A DNA stretch of 64,000 nt, from assembly GCF_019320115.1 (NCBI RefSeq), contig NC_089584.1, positions 103,663,208-103,727,207 of the forward strand, written 5' to 3'. This DNA is from Miscanthus floridulus. Taxonomy: Eukaryota > Streptophyta > Magnoliopsida > Poales > Poaceae. The position numbers and the translations under genes were made by a program. Below the pieces are notes generated by a model. The model had not been told where the DNA came from. It worked only from the letters and a program-made list of their open reading frames with translations, and ran no database searches. Below, piece by piece: positions 34,694 to 46,849 of this stretch; within the stretch, counting starts at the first letter, position 1; every line of letters starts with the position of its first letter.

Positions 34694-34924
34694 TAGTGCT
34701 CCTAGCTTCCTGCAGCAATGCCTGCAACTTGATTATAATGTTTCTACTTAATCAATGAAGCCAAGTTAAAAAAAAAAGATCTGGAGCTACTCACAGCTTG
34801 TGTACAATTTAGATAAAAATCAGTTTCTGGATATTTATGTAATCCAGAGTACTTGTAACATATTGATATATCTGGCTATTATCTAATATAATTCTTCTTT
34901 CGTCGCAAAAAAAAAAAAAAAAAA

Positions 34925-36453
34925 CAGCGGCCTGAGCTGGGGCTGGGCTTGAATTGAGCATGGGAACGGCCGGGCCCAGATAATAATCATGACGAAATGG
35001 ATTACCTAACTGTTTTAAAAGTCATGCAAACTTTTCCAGAGAACCAACAAAGCACAACTTTTATAAACAAAAAAATGTCAAGTTAGATGGTGCAACTCTC
35101 AAAATCTAAGGGATAATATTTTTCGAGGGGTTGAACAGAGTGCATTGTACAACAGACAATCAACAATGAAAACGAATTTTAGCCTTTAAAGTTATCACCG
35201 TTTATAAAAAAAGGCCGTGGAAAGAATACAAATCTTGGCTTGGAGAACTGAATATTTTAGTGCTAGTTTGGTTAGTCTTCAAACCGAGGGGATTGGGGGA
35301 GATTGGTGGAGGTGCCCTCAGTTCAACGATTAACCGAACAAGACCTTACAGAGATACGTGATTTGCGAGCACCATGTCCAATCCTGTGTGGACAACCTTT
35401 CAACTGCAGACTACCGCTCACAAACCGGCAGTAATATATGTTTTATAATAGTGCAAAAACTTCAAAACAGAATCTCTATTGCTTTTTTTATCTCCCATTA
35501 TTTTTACATCTAAAAATAATAGCCATAATTTCCGAGAACCTCCAAGGCGACGGCGGCGGCCAAGCCATTCCTGGACATCTCCACCACCATAATTCACACC
35601 CATAACCTACAAAATGGAATCTTCGTTGCTTGCTCTATCTTACAATATTCTCATATGTAAAAATAGTAACAGAAGATCTAATTCTAACAAACCTCTAGGT
35701 GGTGGTCCATGAAAGTCGGGGACCATGAAGAGCGCTGCTGAAATAAATGGCGCCAACACCAATACGGAGCATCAGTCGTTCACGTATATTTGTGCGTGGA
35801 TGCATTCGTTTTTAAGTGCGGATCGATGAGGAGTTAGTACAACTCTACAAAGAGTTGTTAGACTTGTTTTTTTTCCATCCCACAAGAAAAAGAGATTGGA
35901 AATGAGTTTTACATGCAGAGCTGTTTGATCCTTTCATATAGAGAAATTGAAATCTACTTAATAAACTAGGCCATTTGGTTTGAAATTCGATATTCCATCA
36001 CTTTCCAAAGTTCACATATAAGTCTATCTCAAATTCATAAGGTGGAAAATAAAAATTGATTCGGATTACCATGCTATATTTCTACTTTGCAACTTATAAC
36101 GCCCTCTTCAAGTCACTCCCCTATGGTAGAAATACAACACATAAGTATCTCTCTCGTATAGCCAACAATAATATACAAATATAATCCATATACAATCATA
36201 TTAGCTTAATTAATATGTGTCTAGATTATAATTATTAAAATGAATCCAGTTTAATGATCCGAAAGGGGCTGTAGAGATGTTCTTCTGAAGCTATCTATTG
36301 AAGTGGAGAAAGATAAAAATAATATATTCATTTCATTTATTTGGTATTGTCGCTCGTTTACAATTCTTCTTTTTAAAGAAGATTTTGGAAGATGCTTTAA
36401 GGAGGATTATTAATCACGCAATTTGCATGCCTTTTCTGTGCTCTGCTAGTCCG
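34925..36453. other. intergenic, 3' flank of the subtilase
   Basis: AT-rich, with no gene or delimited element that I can support. The last part (about 36300-36453) is the probable 3' untranslated region of the minus-strand subtilase. Confidence 0.45.
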
Positions 36454-39400
36454 CTAGCCGCACTTGGTCTTAACCACGACGGGACTCCGGACGCGATGCG
36501 CCTTGTTCACGTCCGACGCGTACGCGTCCGCGTCCGCGTCGGACCACACAATACTACCGAACACGTAGTCATTAGCCGCCGCCAGGGCGTTGACGTCCAT
36601 GTCCAGCTTCACCGTGAACTCCTCCTCCTCTCCGACCCAGACGAAGTCCAGTTCGGTCGGCGCTACCGTGACCTTGACCCCCGCGGGCTCCGTGACCGTA
36701 ACCTTGTACTTGCTGGGCGCGCCGCCGACGTTCTTCAGGCGGCGCTTCACCGTGGCGCCGCTGCCGGACAGGCACGGCACGGCGATGGACGGGTAGTTCA
36801 AGTCCTCGGGGCGGCCGTAGGGGCCCTGGCTGCACTTGCACGGCTCGCCGGCGGCGTTGAACAGTGGGAGCAGGAGGCTGGTGACGGGTGGGGAGAGGCT
36901 GCCCATCATAGGGAGGTCGACCGGGAGGCTCGGGATCGGGTCCTGCGTCGTCTGCGTGGGCTTCAGTGAGCAGAGGAAGTTGGTGTAATCGACAAGCGTG
37001 GTGTCGTACACCAGCCCGGGGTCCAGTGCCCTGACGGGGTCCACGTGGCCTGAACCGTACCCGAACGGCGTGGCGACGGCGCCGGCCTCGTCTTGGATCG
37101 GGTTGCCGTCGTTGGCCATGGTGTTCGCTGCAGTGCAGCATACAAAACACGGGACGGATCATGCGTTAGGCTCCTCCAGAGAACATATATAGATGGCTTC
37201 AAAAGTGTTGGTGGTGTAGCTCACCGGTGGTCATGATTGCCGACTTGATCATGGCGGGGCTCCAAGAGGGGTACTTTGTCTTGAGGAGGCCGACGATGCC
37301 GGAGACGTGGGGGCACGACATGGAGGTGCCGGACATTATGTTGTAGGCGACACGCCGGTCATCGAACGGGAGCCCCGTTGGTGAGACCGCGCCGCTGTAC
37401 GCGGCGATTACGTTGACACCTGGTGCTGTGATGTCGGGCTGCCAACAACATGTCAGCGACACTACTACTGCTAGTCTGCTAGTCACAGGATGGGACAATC
37501 TGGTTGCTGAACAATGTGCGCTAACCTTGAGGATCTGAGGAGTTATGGCGTTCGGCCCCCGGGACGAGAACGCTGCAATCTTCGGCGCAGGTTTTACGCC
37601 AAAACTCGCGTCTGTTGCGTTGATGTAGCCCAACGGATTGCTACAGTGGAAGTGGAAATGCTGATCAGTCGGTTCAGTCCAACGCGCTGCGGCCGGGCAG
37701 CAGGTTTGCTTACTTGGTAGACTGGAGGTAGGTGAAGAGCCGGACGCACTGCGAATAGGCGCAGTGAGCTGCCGCGAGGACGTGCGCGTCGGCGAGGACG
37801 GTGTCCCCGGTGCTGGCGTCGTTGCAGAGGACCATACCGACGCCGCCCGCCTGTTTGACCACAAACCCCTTCTCCACTCTGGCGTTCACCCCTCTGACGC
37901 AGACCACAATCTTGCCCTTCACCTTGTCAGGGTCCAGAGAGCCGGGCAAGCACAGCGACCTGCAGGCAGGCACGAGGAACCTCATCGATCAGCAGGACGT
38001 TCATATATACGACACACGTCGATCTGAACAACAAAACAGAAGGCTGTGAAGAATCACATGGGTACGTACGAGTTGCCGGTTGGTTGGTTCACGGCGTTGG
38101 CCTTCTCCCCGCTGATAATCTGATACGGCTGACCAATGGGCAGAGTGCTGTCTGCGAGACTTTGTCCCTGTCAATCAATTGCACCCGGGACGACGTACGT
38201 GATGAGCAAATCTAGCTTGGCCGCATGTCGCGATGGTTCAATCCACTCACTAATCGTACGTATATATACCTGGATGGTGGCGCCATTGAAGCTGACATAT
38301 GCTGGGAAATCCCTGTCCATGGTGCTTGCGCCGACCGTGAAGATCCAGGGGGCAAGGTTGGTAGCCGTGCTCGGCTGCGGGCCGGAGTTGCCGGCGGAGC
38401 AGACGACGGTGACCCCGCTCTGGACGGCGAAGAACGCGCCGATCGCGATCAGGTCCGTGAGGTAGTCGCCGGGCGGCGCGCCGAGGGAGAGGGAGAGGAC
38501 GTGCCCACCGTCCGCCACCGCCGCGACGATGGCCGCCAGGATGTCGACGCCGGAGCACCCCGGCTCGTAGCACGCCTTGTACGCGGCCACGCGCGCGCCC
38601 GGCGAGCCGCCCGCGGCCGTGCCCTTGCCGTGGCCGAACACGCTGGCGCCCCGAACGACGGAGCCGCCCGCGGTGGACAGCGTGTGCGTGCCGTGCCCCA
38701 CGTAGTCCCGCGGCGACGACAGGTCCGCCTGGCTCGGCTGCTGCTGGCCTCCTCCGTCGCCCAGGGCGCCCGACGCCTGGATGCCCGCGCTGAAGAACCT
38801 CGCGCCGATCAGCTTCCTGCGTGTACGTACGCCGGTACGAGGCGGAGTCAGTTTTTTCACACGCATAACGTTGGGCCCCCCCGGCCTGCCGGAGCACAGG
38901 TACCCTGTCTGTGCCTAGTTGTTTGTCCGAGTCATTGCAGGCGCGCGCGCTACCTGTTGCACTGGAAGGTCGGGTCGTTGCCTTTCTCGCAGGCGCCGCG
39001 CCAACGGCCCAATGGGACGTCCGGCATGGTATCGTTTTGGAAGCTTTGTGATTCCGGCCATACGCCTTCGTCGTACATGCAGCGAACACAATATCACAAG
39101 CAGCTTCAGATCGGTAACTGTCTAAGTACTAGTACTACTCAAGAATCAATATCTGACCGCTGTTACGGGCAGGACTTATTACTACTGCGGCTGATTTGCA
39201 GGATAAATTAGTCGTGAGAGAAAAACATTGTTTCATGGCTGAAAAAGTAAAACTGATTCTGACTAATAAGCTCAAGCGCCCTGATTTGTCAGGTTCGAGT
39301 TGACTTTTTAGAGACGCTATCGCTGGGATGTGATTCTAATTACTAGTAGCTCGGATCGGAAGCAATCATTGTACTTGTAGAGATGGCCAAGAAATCTGTC

Positions 39401-40806
39401 GTGCATCTCTTTTTTTTTTTTCAAAAGTTCGGCAAGCGATTTGCGGAATTATATTCGAAGAATTAAAGAAAGAAATGCGTACAAGCGAAACTCAGTCGTG
39501 CATCTCAATGCGACATGAAGTCAGCACCCATTGCCTTCGTTTTTTTTTCATGATGTACCACTAGACCACAAGCACTAACTACTAAAAACATGTTTTTTTA
39601 TAGGTATCTTTATTTTTCTTTTCTATTTTGTGAAAGCTGCTGAGAGCTCAGAAGCACCGGCCAAACAGTAATAAAGACTCAGACGAGTGAAATATACCAT
39701 AGGCCCTCAGACATTTTTCGCATTTTTATTATCTTCGTTCATAAACTCTCGAAATAATTATCTAGGCCCTTCAACTTTACAAATCAAGCTTGGGCGGATA
39801 TCGCTCCACTGAGCGACACTACTACTACCAACCCAAAGGCTCTTTCGCATCTCTAATTTTTTCCAACTTCGGCTGGTACAAGAATCGCTCCTACATCCTT
39901 ACTTTCCCGGACGGTTGATGTTACCAAACGTCTTTGATAATCAGTTCTGTACCACCAGTGACCTTTATTAGGATACTTGATTCAAACACACAGACTCCAT
40001 CCGTCCTACTGTTATTAGCTGTGCGTTATTCACGCTGAAGAACATGGAGTAGCAGATGCATGTGTCTTACCTGTGTCGATGACCCCGATGATGGTGCCCA
40101 CGCCCAGCTTCGCAGACGACCACGCGGGGGTTATCTCGCCGCCGTTGCTGGCGAGCCCGAGGAAGTCCCACGAGTGCGTGGTGTGGGGCTTGTACAGGGT
40201 GTCCGGGATCACGGCTATCACGCCGGGGAGCTCTGAACCAATCAACCAAAGCAAAGACGAAACGCATCAGCGCCGATCCGAGGAGTATATATGTATTCAT
40301 TCACTCGCTCGTAAAACCCGTCGGATCGTTGAACCAGAGACAGACAAACACATACGTCGGAGGAGCGGCAGGAAGCTCTCGTCGATCTGCAGCGCGACCC
40401 CACTGATGGCCCGCAGGTCGTACGGCAGGATCGTGAAGCTGCATTTCGTGCCGTAGCTAATAAGCACGCATTTCTTTCTCAACGATGCCTAGCTAAGAGT
40501 TAATAACGCAGTAATACTAGTATCTGATCTTACTCATCGGTGATTGTAGCGAGCAGCGCATTAAGGGAGGCCGGGAAAGCACTGAAGAAGATCACACACG
40601 GCTGCAGGCATGTAAATCAGATCAGTACTAATTAACACTGTATCTGTATGCATATCGAAGAACATGACGAGGAGGCAAAAAGGAGATAACAAAGGAAGCA
40701 TCATGGCATCATGCATTGCCTTCTTGTCAGCCGACGCCGGCGTCGTCTGCAGAGCGAAGAGCAGCACCAAGGCGAGGAGGAAGACGCGGCCGGCTCCTGA
40801 CCCCAT
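36454..40806 (-). CDS. subtilisin-like serine protease (SBT5-type subtilase)
   Basis: Eleven minus-strand exons: 40806-40691, 40581-40534, 40456-40356, 40232-40071, 39065-38954, 38816-38270, 38167-38070, 37959-37714, 37640-37526, 37438-37225, 37127-36454. All borders are GT/AG and phases agree, giving 810 aa with no stop or frameshift. Residues 1-25 form a signal peptide (hydrophobic [10 protein letters not shown]), so the enzyme is secreted. A propeptide (about 26-105) precedes the catalytic domain: Asp141 (GVIDTG), His221 (GHGTHT), oxyanion Asn323 (CSAGNSGP) and Ser554 (GTSMSCPH). A protease-associated domain lies between about 380 and 500 ([20 protein letters not shown]). The C-terminal ~110 residues form the fibronectin III-like domain ([18 protein letters not shown]). 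Plant subtilases cleave apoplastic proteins and peptide precursors in development or defence; the exact substrate is unknown. The propeptide lacks the usual YIVYLG motif. Intron 4 (39066-40070) is about 1 kb and holds a MITE trace near 39205-39285. Confidence 0.95.
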
Positions 40807-40891
40807 GGCGCTCGACCTGCTTCTGACTCCTAGGTGCAGGCGATACCTGTCTGCTGTTGCGCAGCTCAAGCATCTATCCTGGCGCGACCAA

Positions 40892-40899
40892 TTTATATA
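40892..40899 (-). promoter_or_regulatory. TATA box of the subtilase gene
   Basis: TATATAAA on the minus strand, about 86 bases upstream of the start codon, giving a leader of roughly 50-55 bases. Confidence 0.7.
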
Positions 40900-42249
40900 C
40901 GCGTCAAGGTCAAATGCCTCCAAGTTTTATATGTTATCGGCGAGGAGCACGACCTCACGTTACAAAACCTGGCATCTAAGCATGCATGCTGCTCCTTGAT
41001 GAACTCCACATGCCAGCAACGTGCGCGCAATAATCACACGATTGACAGCCTGAACTTAAGGTGCGTGCAATCTCCCAGGATCATGGCATGCAAAGGCGTT
41101 GAACTCGTTTGAGGAACTCGCCTGGATCGGATGTGAGCACGTACGGTGCACGGATAGAATCTCTCGTTCTGTGTGAGTAGCGTTTTTGGACATGTCTATG
41201 TGACATCCAGTTGTTCTGGCTCCTCCTATCGATTGATTTTTTCTCATACACTTACACTGTCATCTAGCTATATTTACACTGTCTTATTACTATATTTATA
41301 ATGATTTTTTTGTATAATTTATTGGACATAGTGATGTAATTTAAAAATAACACAAGATCTCAGACAAATATATGCCTAATTTTCAAAAAAAAAATTACAT
41401 TTTTTCTATAAAATCCAGATACCAGATAAATATATGTCAAATTATTCACAAATATCATCAAATTATTCACAAATTTACAGATGGGAGAACAGAGTACCGA
41501 GAAGAACATAGAACAAAGAGCAATCTCATCTTCGAGCGGCAGAAAAGGGAGAGGAAGTAGAGCGGCGCACCGAGGACGGCGGCGCCCGCGGAGAGCCGAC
41601 AGGTCTGCCGGCCATCTGGCCTGGCCCCTGGTGCAGCCATGGAGGCTGCCTGTGCAGCTCCGTGCCTCCGCAGTTGGGCGGGCAGTGGCCGGCGGGTCTC
41701 TGGCTGTGCCCGGCGGTCTGTTGGGCTCAGCCCAGGCAGGAGCCCCAGGCTCGCAGCCCCCTGGCACAGGCAGTGGAGGATGGAGTCGTGAGTCTGGGGT
41801 GCGCCGTTGCGGTGATTGGGCATTCCATGTGAATCGGACGCCCAAAAATTCATTTAAAGGAGGCCCAAAAAAAAACAACCTATTGACATATAGCGTTTCT
41901 CTTTTTCTAATATCGAAGTTGTGGTAATATGACCACATTGGTCATCAGTATCGCATGGCGCAGTACGGGCATGTTTGTTTAACCTTCGAATTTGTGGATA
42001 CGAAGCTTTTAACAATATGGGCGCTACGTTCTCAACAATTCAGCAATCCACCTCTTATCGACTTGTAGATAGATTGTGAAATGACCAAACCACCCATTAG
42101 ACTCAATATTGTTGAGGATAATCTTGATTCTCTCTGTTCCCAATAACTTGATGTTTAGAATTATTAGGATAGATTGGTGCCCAATAAAAACTACTCGTAT
42201 ACCCCTATTTATTAAAGGTGAACATAAACCCTTCGTTAAAAGAATGCAT
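40900..42249. other. subtilase upstream region and intergenic DNA
   Basis: No gene is recognised. A GC-rich block at 41530-41830, flanked by AT-rich sequence with TTATTCACAAAT repeats, resembles in composition the leader of the copia element at 16.1-23.0 kb, but I could not align it with confidence. Confidence 0.4.
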
Positions 42250-42830
42250 CACTAGTATAGAAACATTTTTGGTCGACTCTAGCGATTTTTTATTTACCCG
42301 CGATTCTTAAAGAACAAGCGCCAACCGTGCGCTGGTGGCTATGAACTGCAAGCGTAAGTACATTTCTAGCTACTAACAGTTTTCTTAAGCCCGCCGCTAG
42401 TACAAATCTTCTATTTATATTGACAGTTCTCTTAAGCCTATCGCCAATGTAAATCATATTCTACTCATGATAGGCTTAAAAGACTTTTCAGTCGGAATGT
42501 ATTTAAACCGGAGATTTTACCTGGCACTAGTACAAATAATTTGAAATTATCTTTTTTGAATTTTTCAAATGATTTCGGAAAGAGAAATAGTTTAGATGAA
42601 AGTTGTAGTAGTTGAAAAAATCTATAATTTTAATGTTATTCCTTTGAAATCATTTATGGCTTGAAAATTATGTTTTAAGAACAAGGATTTTGAAATTTAT
42701 ATTTTTTGAATTTTCTAAATGAGCTCGGACGAAGAAATAACAAAAACCAAAGCTGTAATACTTGAAGAGATCTAAAACCTTATAGTTCAAACTTAGGAAT
42801 GTTTGACTTCTTGAAGTGTGAGATATACAC
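42250..42830 (+). repeat. possible CACTA-element end fragment
   Basis: Begins with CACTAGTATAGAAAC, similar to CACTA termini. It carries short subterminal-like repeats (TTCTTAAGCC..CGC(T/C)A.TA(C/G)AAAT near 42381 and 42430), followed by AT-rich sequence with GAAAGTTGTAGTAGTTGAA-type words also seen in the CACTA element at 57.5 kb. No other end found. Confidence 0.4.
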
Positions 42831-43050
42831 TTATTTTAGGATGGAGGGAGTATTATAACTATTAATATTCTTTTATATATAATTGGTCAAAGTTAAAAAT
42901 ATATGATTTCTCGGGAACTGAGAATGACATTCTTTTCGAGACAAAGAGAGTAAATTTTGATATTATCCCCTTTCTTATCACTCAATCGAATTACATGTCA
43001 ATTTTTTGGCTTATGATCCCTTTCTTACCACTTGTTACTAAGAACATGTC

Positions 43051-43194
43051 TTCTTTCAGTGGTATGCGATGTATCTGTCGCACATATTCATCCTTATAAA
43101 CACGCACACGCACACTCCACTCCTATAAGTGTCTCCAAAGAACTAAGTTGGACTGCTGCACCATCGACAGATACATCGCATACCACTGAAAGAA
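43051..43194. repeat. perfect 30-bp inverted repeat
   Basis: 43051-43080 (TTCTTTCAGTGGTATGCGAT...) is exactly the reverse complement of 43165-43194, with an 84-base loop. A related unit with CTCCAAAGAACT(A/G)AGTTGGAC recurs about 180 bases downstream, so this belongs to a repetitive family. Confidence 0.85.
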
Positions 43195-45571
43195 TAACAC
43201 TGTTAAATCCTGAAATAATTCCAAAATTTTAAATCATATAATAAATTCAAGATTTTTTTACGAGACCTAATACAAACACAGACGCTCATATACACGAGAG
43301 CGCAACCATCTCCAAAGAACTGAGTTGGACCGACAAATCTAGAAATTAACGAAATTACCATAGGCGCTGCGCTGTCGACGGACATGTCACCTACAACTGA
43401 AAGAATAGCACAGCTAAATCCTAAAATAAATTCAAAAAAATATGAGCACTCATGTCATATCGAAGACTTAACCTTGGTGGACAGGTTCTATCACGAGAAA
43501 TCCAACCAGCTCAGCTATGGTTAATTCACAAAGCACGTCTTTTTTGCTTGTGAAATAATTTATTTTTAAACCTTTTAAGTTGTGAATTAATTTGTTTTTA
43601 GACAAGCGTATATCAATAGAGTAAAAAAGCTCCCCAACTAGTAATCAAAGCTAGGATGAGGCCCGAATAGGACTCTTCTAGAAAAAAATAATAAAACGAG
43701 GTAGAAAAGTGAGAATAAGATCTAAATGCTGGATTCTAAAATAAAATTCTAGAATCTAACTATCTACTGAAGGCAAACATAATGAGAATAAAGTTCAAAA
43801 ACTCCTTATTTTCTTATCCAAAATCTAGATTTTTTATTCACTATCTAAAATTTGTGTTCTTAATATGAGAATAAGATCAAATTAGACTCTAATTTTGACT
43901 TTAGGATTAGATGGTGGACAGATCCATTAAAAACCGTTTAAACCGTCAAAGGCGCCGAGTTGCCGCCTCCGAATCCAGGATTATACGTCGCTTCACAGAT
44001 CACAACACTTCTCCTACAACTAAAAAGAACAAAACTAAGATAATTTTTTGGTGCGACATTTGTATGGGGTCGCCTCGCTTCTCCCCCTGCGATCCCTGCC
44101 TTCTGTCCGCACGCAAGTCGCTCTAAAAACGGAAAGCCGCAATCATCGCCCCACCCACCCTACGACCCGCTGGATCCCACAAGCCGCCGTGGCACGTGCC
44201 GCACCCCGCACCACTGTCGCCCTCGCCCCTCGCGCGCTTCCACGCTCGCGCCACCATCGGCGGGTCGGCACAGTTGAGGTCGAGGCGCTTGCCGTAGGCG
44301 GGAGCTCCAAGAAGGCTAGCAAGGCCAACGCGAGCGAGGCAGGCCACTAGGGTGAGGGCGTCGGCCACCAGGCGGGGCAAGGGCGCCTTCCAGGCCGCCT
44401 CTATTCTTCCTAAGTCGGTCGGAGCCATGGCGGCATACACCGGCGGCTGCGGCAGCCACCCAGCCCCCTGCTCTTCCTCGAGTTTGCGTCTCGGCAGATC
44501 CACCTACGGTAATGGCAGGTCAGTAGTCATCACGGCCCCTTCCCTCTCCTCCCCTCCCCTTTGGCTCAGATTTAACAAGTGAGGTTCGAATCCATGTAGG
44601 GTCAGCCAGATCCACAGTCGCCCACGGAGAAGGGTGTCGAATCTCTGTGTCCAGTGGGATCCTTTCTTCTTCCTTAGTAGGATCCGACATACTATCGATC
44701 CGGCGTGGTGGAGCACTGGTGCTTGTGACCATGTGATTTGTTAGGTTTTATTTAGTTCTCATCTATAGTTTCTTGCTCATGTAATGACTCACCTGTACCG
44801 ATCTTTTACTCAATAATCATCTTTCAACTTCTGTGGATTTTTGATAGGGTGGCTTCAGGTTGGATCTTTCAGTGTGATACAAAATGGTAGGCTAGATGGC
44901 CGAGCTCTCCCGCTGTGAGGTAATCACTGCTGTATTTTCCCACTGCCATCTTAATGTTGAAACCTCAAACAATCAGTGCGCGTTGCTCCTGCTTGTGTGT
45001 TGTACTTGCCGTTGATGAGTTCGCCGATGTTGCCCAATGTCAACACATTCTTATTTCTACAATTAGTGCTAGTAATCCAATTTTGGCACCATGATTGAAG
45101 TGAAGTAGATTGGGATGAGTTTAGGATTCATCAGCAACCACTACAGTATGTTTTTGGGGCTGCTTTCCTCGTCTACTGGGTTTCAGGCATGCCGTCTTAA
45201 GGTTTTCTCCTTTTAATAATTGATCCTTTCATATAAATTGTGTTTTGATTTATGTGCTATGCTCACATATATTTACTGCTCTGTAGTTGTTGCCTACTAA
45301 TAGTCTGATACAAGATTAATCTTTTAGGTGCTTAGAAGTTACTTCTAGTGGCATGGCGGATTGGGCATATATTCAAACTGATGCTTAGCTTTGGGGATGT
45401 TGTTGCTGTGTGCCCTGCTTGCAGGAAAAGGTATCCCAAATCTTAGTTGGATATGTGTCGTGCTTGGATTTTACATTCAGCTTTGCACTGTCAATTCTAT
45501 GGCTCTACTCCAAGATTAACTATTCGTTCATTTGTTATCTTATTGTCTTTGCTCTGATATGTGGTTTTGTG
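43195..45571. other. unclassified DNA, no supported gene
   Basis: A GC-rich block (44050-44520) carries open frames in several frames on both strands without a domain. It could be the first exon of an unknown or captured gene, but nothing confirms that. Confidence 0.35.
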
Positions 45572-45611
45572 CGGTCATGAGTTGCTTGTGATAGCAAGCA
45601 ACTCATGACCG
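45572..45611. repeat. perfect 17-bp hairpin next to the assembly gap
   Basis: CGGTCATGAGTTGCTTG (45572-45588) and its exact reverse complement (45595-45611) flank a 6-base loop. The structure ends 46 bases before the N run. Confidence 0.9.
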
Positions 45612-45657
45612 TACGAGGTATTCAGGGAAAGAGTTATCAAAGAGGGCTCTTGAAAGG

Positions 45658-45757
45658 NNNNNNNNNNNNNNNNNNNNNNNNNNNNNNNNNNNNNNNNNNN
45701 NNNNNNNNNNNNNNNNNNNNNNNNNNNNNNNNNNNNNNNNNNNNNNNNNNNNNNNNN
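45658..45757. other. assembly gap (100 N)
   Basis: Exactly 100 N, the conventional size for a gap of unknown length. Confidence 0.99.
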
Positions 45758-46355
45758 TCTTTTTTTTTTCAAGACCGAGAGAGACCGATGCTCGTGGGTG
45801 GAGGTGGAATGAGTGAGTGACCGAGTGTTAGGGTTACTCAAGCTGGGCTCATGGGTGAGTGAGTGACTGAGAGAGACCACATGCTCGTGGGCTGGGACTC
45901 AAGCTGGGCCGTGCTGCGTCAGTTTTGTGGGCTGCCAAAATTTTAGCCGGCCGCATTTCACAGTTTAGCGGCGCTAAATTAAGACCAGTTTAGCGGCTAT
46001 TGCCGGCTAAACGACGCTATTAGCGCCCTGCTTTTCTTAGCTCAAAAAGTTGCATCGCTTAGCTGCTTCCATCCCCAGCAGCTATCTCTGGCTATAGCTA
46101 CAGCTATAGCCGGAGATTTAAAACTTTGGTCTAGAGTCATCACCCTTTGCAAACCTAGCACATTGCAATCATTAGATATAAGCAAGGTGCAAATTCCAGC
46201 ACCAGATACACTTGAAAAAACAAAATCATATGTAGATGCCAGCTCACATGAATGAATTCTATCTAGTACGAAATAATGGCTTAGGGAAAACTGAAACTGC
46301 TAGAGCCATTGAGCCAATTCAAGTCAATACATATCTAGTAGTCTAGTGATCAGAG
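45758..46355. other. unclassified repeat-like DNA
   Basis: Contains GAGTGAGTGA direct repeats (about 45808-45870) and TTTAGCGGC / GCCGGCTAAACG alternating words (about 45950-46110), the look of a degraded DNA transposon. No ends found. Confidence 0.35.
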
Positions 46356-46749
46356 CTAATTACTGCTTCCATCGTAGCTACTAGCGAGGAAGTCATCCGC
46401 AAGAGGGTCATCATCGCTTTCATCACCTTCCTCTACATCATCCTCAGCTCCTCCATGTCATCGCCGCTGCTCGAGCCTCCATTGGCATCGGCGCCCAAGC
46501 CCGAGAGCTCGTTAGGCTCTGTGTCCATCCCAGAGAGCTCCTCGACATCGGAGTCAGAGGGGACGTCGAGGTCAGAGTCCTCCTCCTTGAGCTATTGTTG
46601 TAACTCCGTAGTCGGAGGACTCGAGAAGCTTCTGCTTCTTGGGCACTCTCTTTGTCACCTTTGGTTGGGGCACAGCCTTGCTCCCCCTTCTTCGTTGTGG
46701 GAGCCGGCGGTGGCTACTACTGCTTTCCCTTCGCCCCTTTCTTTGCCAT
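46356..46749 (-). pseudogene. 5' fragment of an acidic, probably nucleolar protein gene
   Basis: Read on the minus strand from an ATG at 46749. The protein would start MAKKG, then a basic stretch (GKAVVATAGSHNEEGG), then an acidic region, LKEEDSDLDVPSDSDVEEL and, after a frame change near 46440, DESDDDPLADDFLA, ending at a stop near 46356. At least two frame changes are needed. Upstream on the same strand are two AGGGTTTTAGGGTT telo-box-like motifs (about 46808-46826), common near the start sites of ribosome-biogenesis genes. The acidic DDPLADDFL phrase recalls NOP2-type rRNA methyltransferases, but this is memory-based and weak. No catalytic domain is present, so it is a captured or truncated fragment. 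Confidence 0.4.
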
Positions 46750-46849
46750 GGAGACCGTCTGTAGTTGTGTTGAGTGTCGAATGAGGGCGAGGGAGCGGAG
46801 AAGAGAACCCTAAAACCCTAGCTATGAGAGGGGATGAGAAAACCACGGT

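Larger units (their letters stand above)
33675..34924 (+). pseudogene. LINE (non-LTR retrotransposon) 3' fragment with RNase H domain
   Basis: The 5' part reads as the end of a LINE ORF2, WSIWTSRNDRKHGKM, then an RNase H-like domain. Catalytic-type residues are seen as the Asp in VNTDGAF (about 33887), the Glu in LLAEVEALRDG (about 34020) and the Asp in METDSL (about 34090). A frameshift lies near 33900-33925. The reading frame is interrupted at about 34289 by a MITE and resumes after 34695 as SAPSFLQQCLQLDYN followed by a stop. An A-tract at 34766-34776 and an 18-A run (34907-34924) mark probable 3' ends. The reverse transcriptase and endonuclease parts are missing (5' truncation typical of LINE insertion). 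Confidence 0.82.

Noticed and set aside
38250..39089. A 279-residue minus-strand frame and a 328-residue plus-strand frame at the subtilase
   Set aside because: Both are shadows of the subtilase exons in GC-rich sequence; splice phases and catalytic motifs fix the real frame.
44050..44520. First exon of an unknown gene
   Set aside because: Open frames exist on both strands and in several frames with no domain, no convincing downstream exon and an assembly gap nearby; not supportable.
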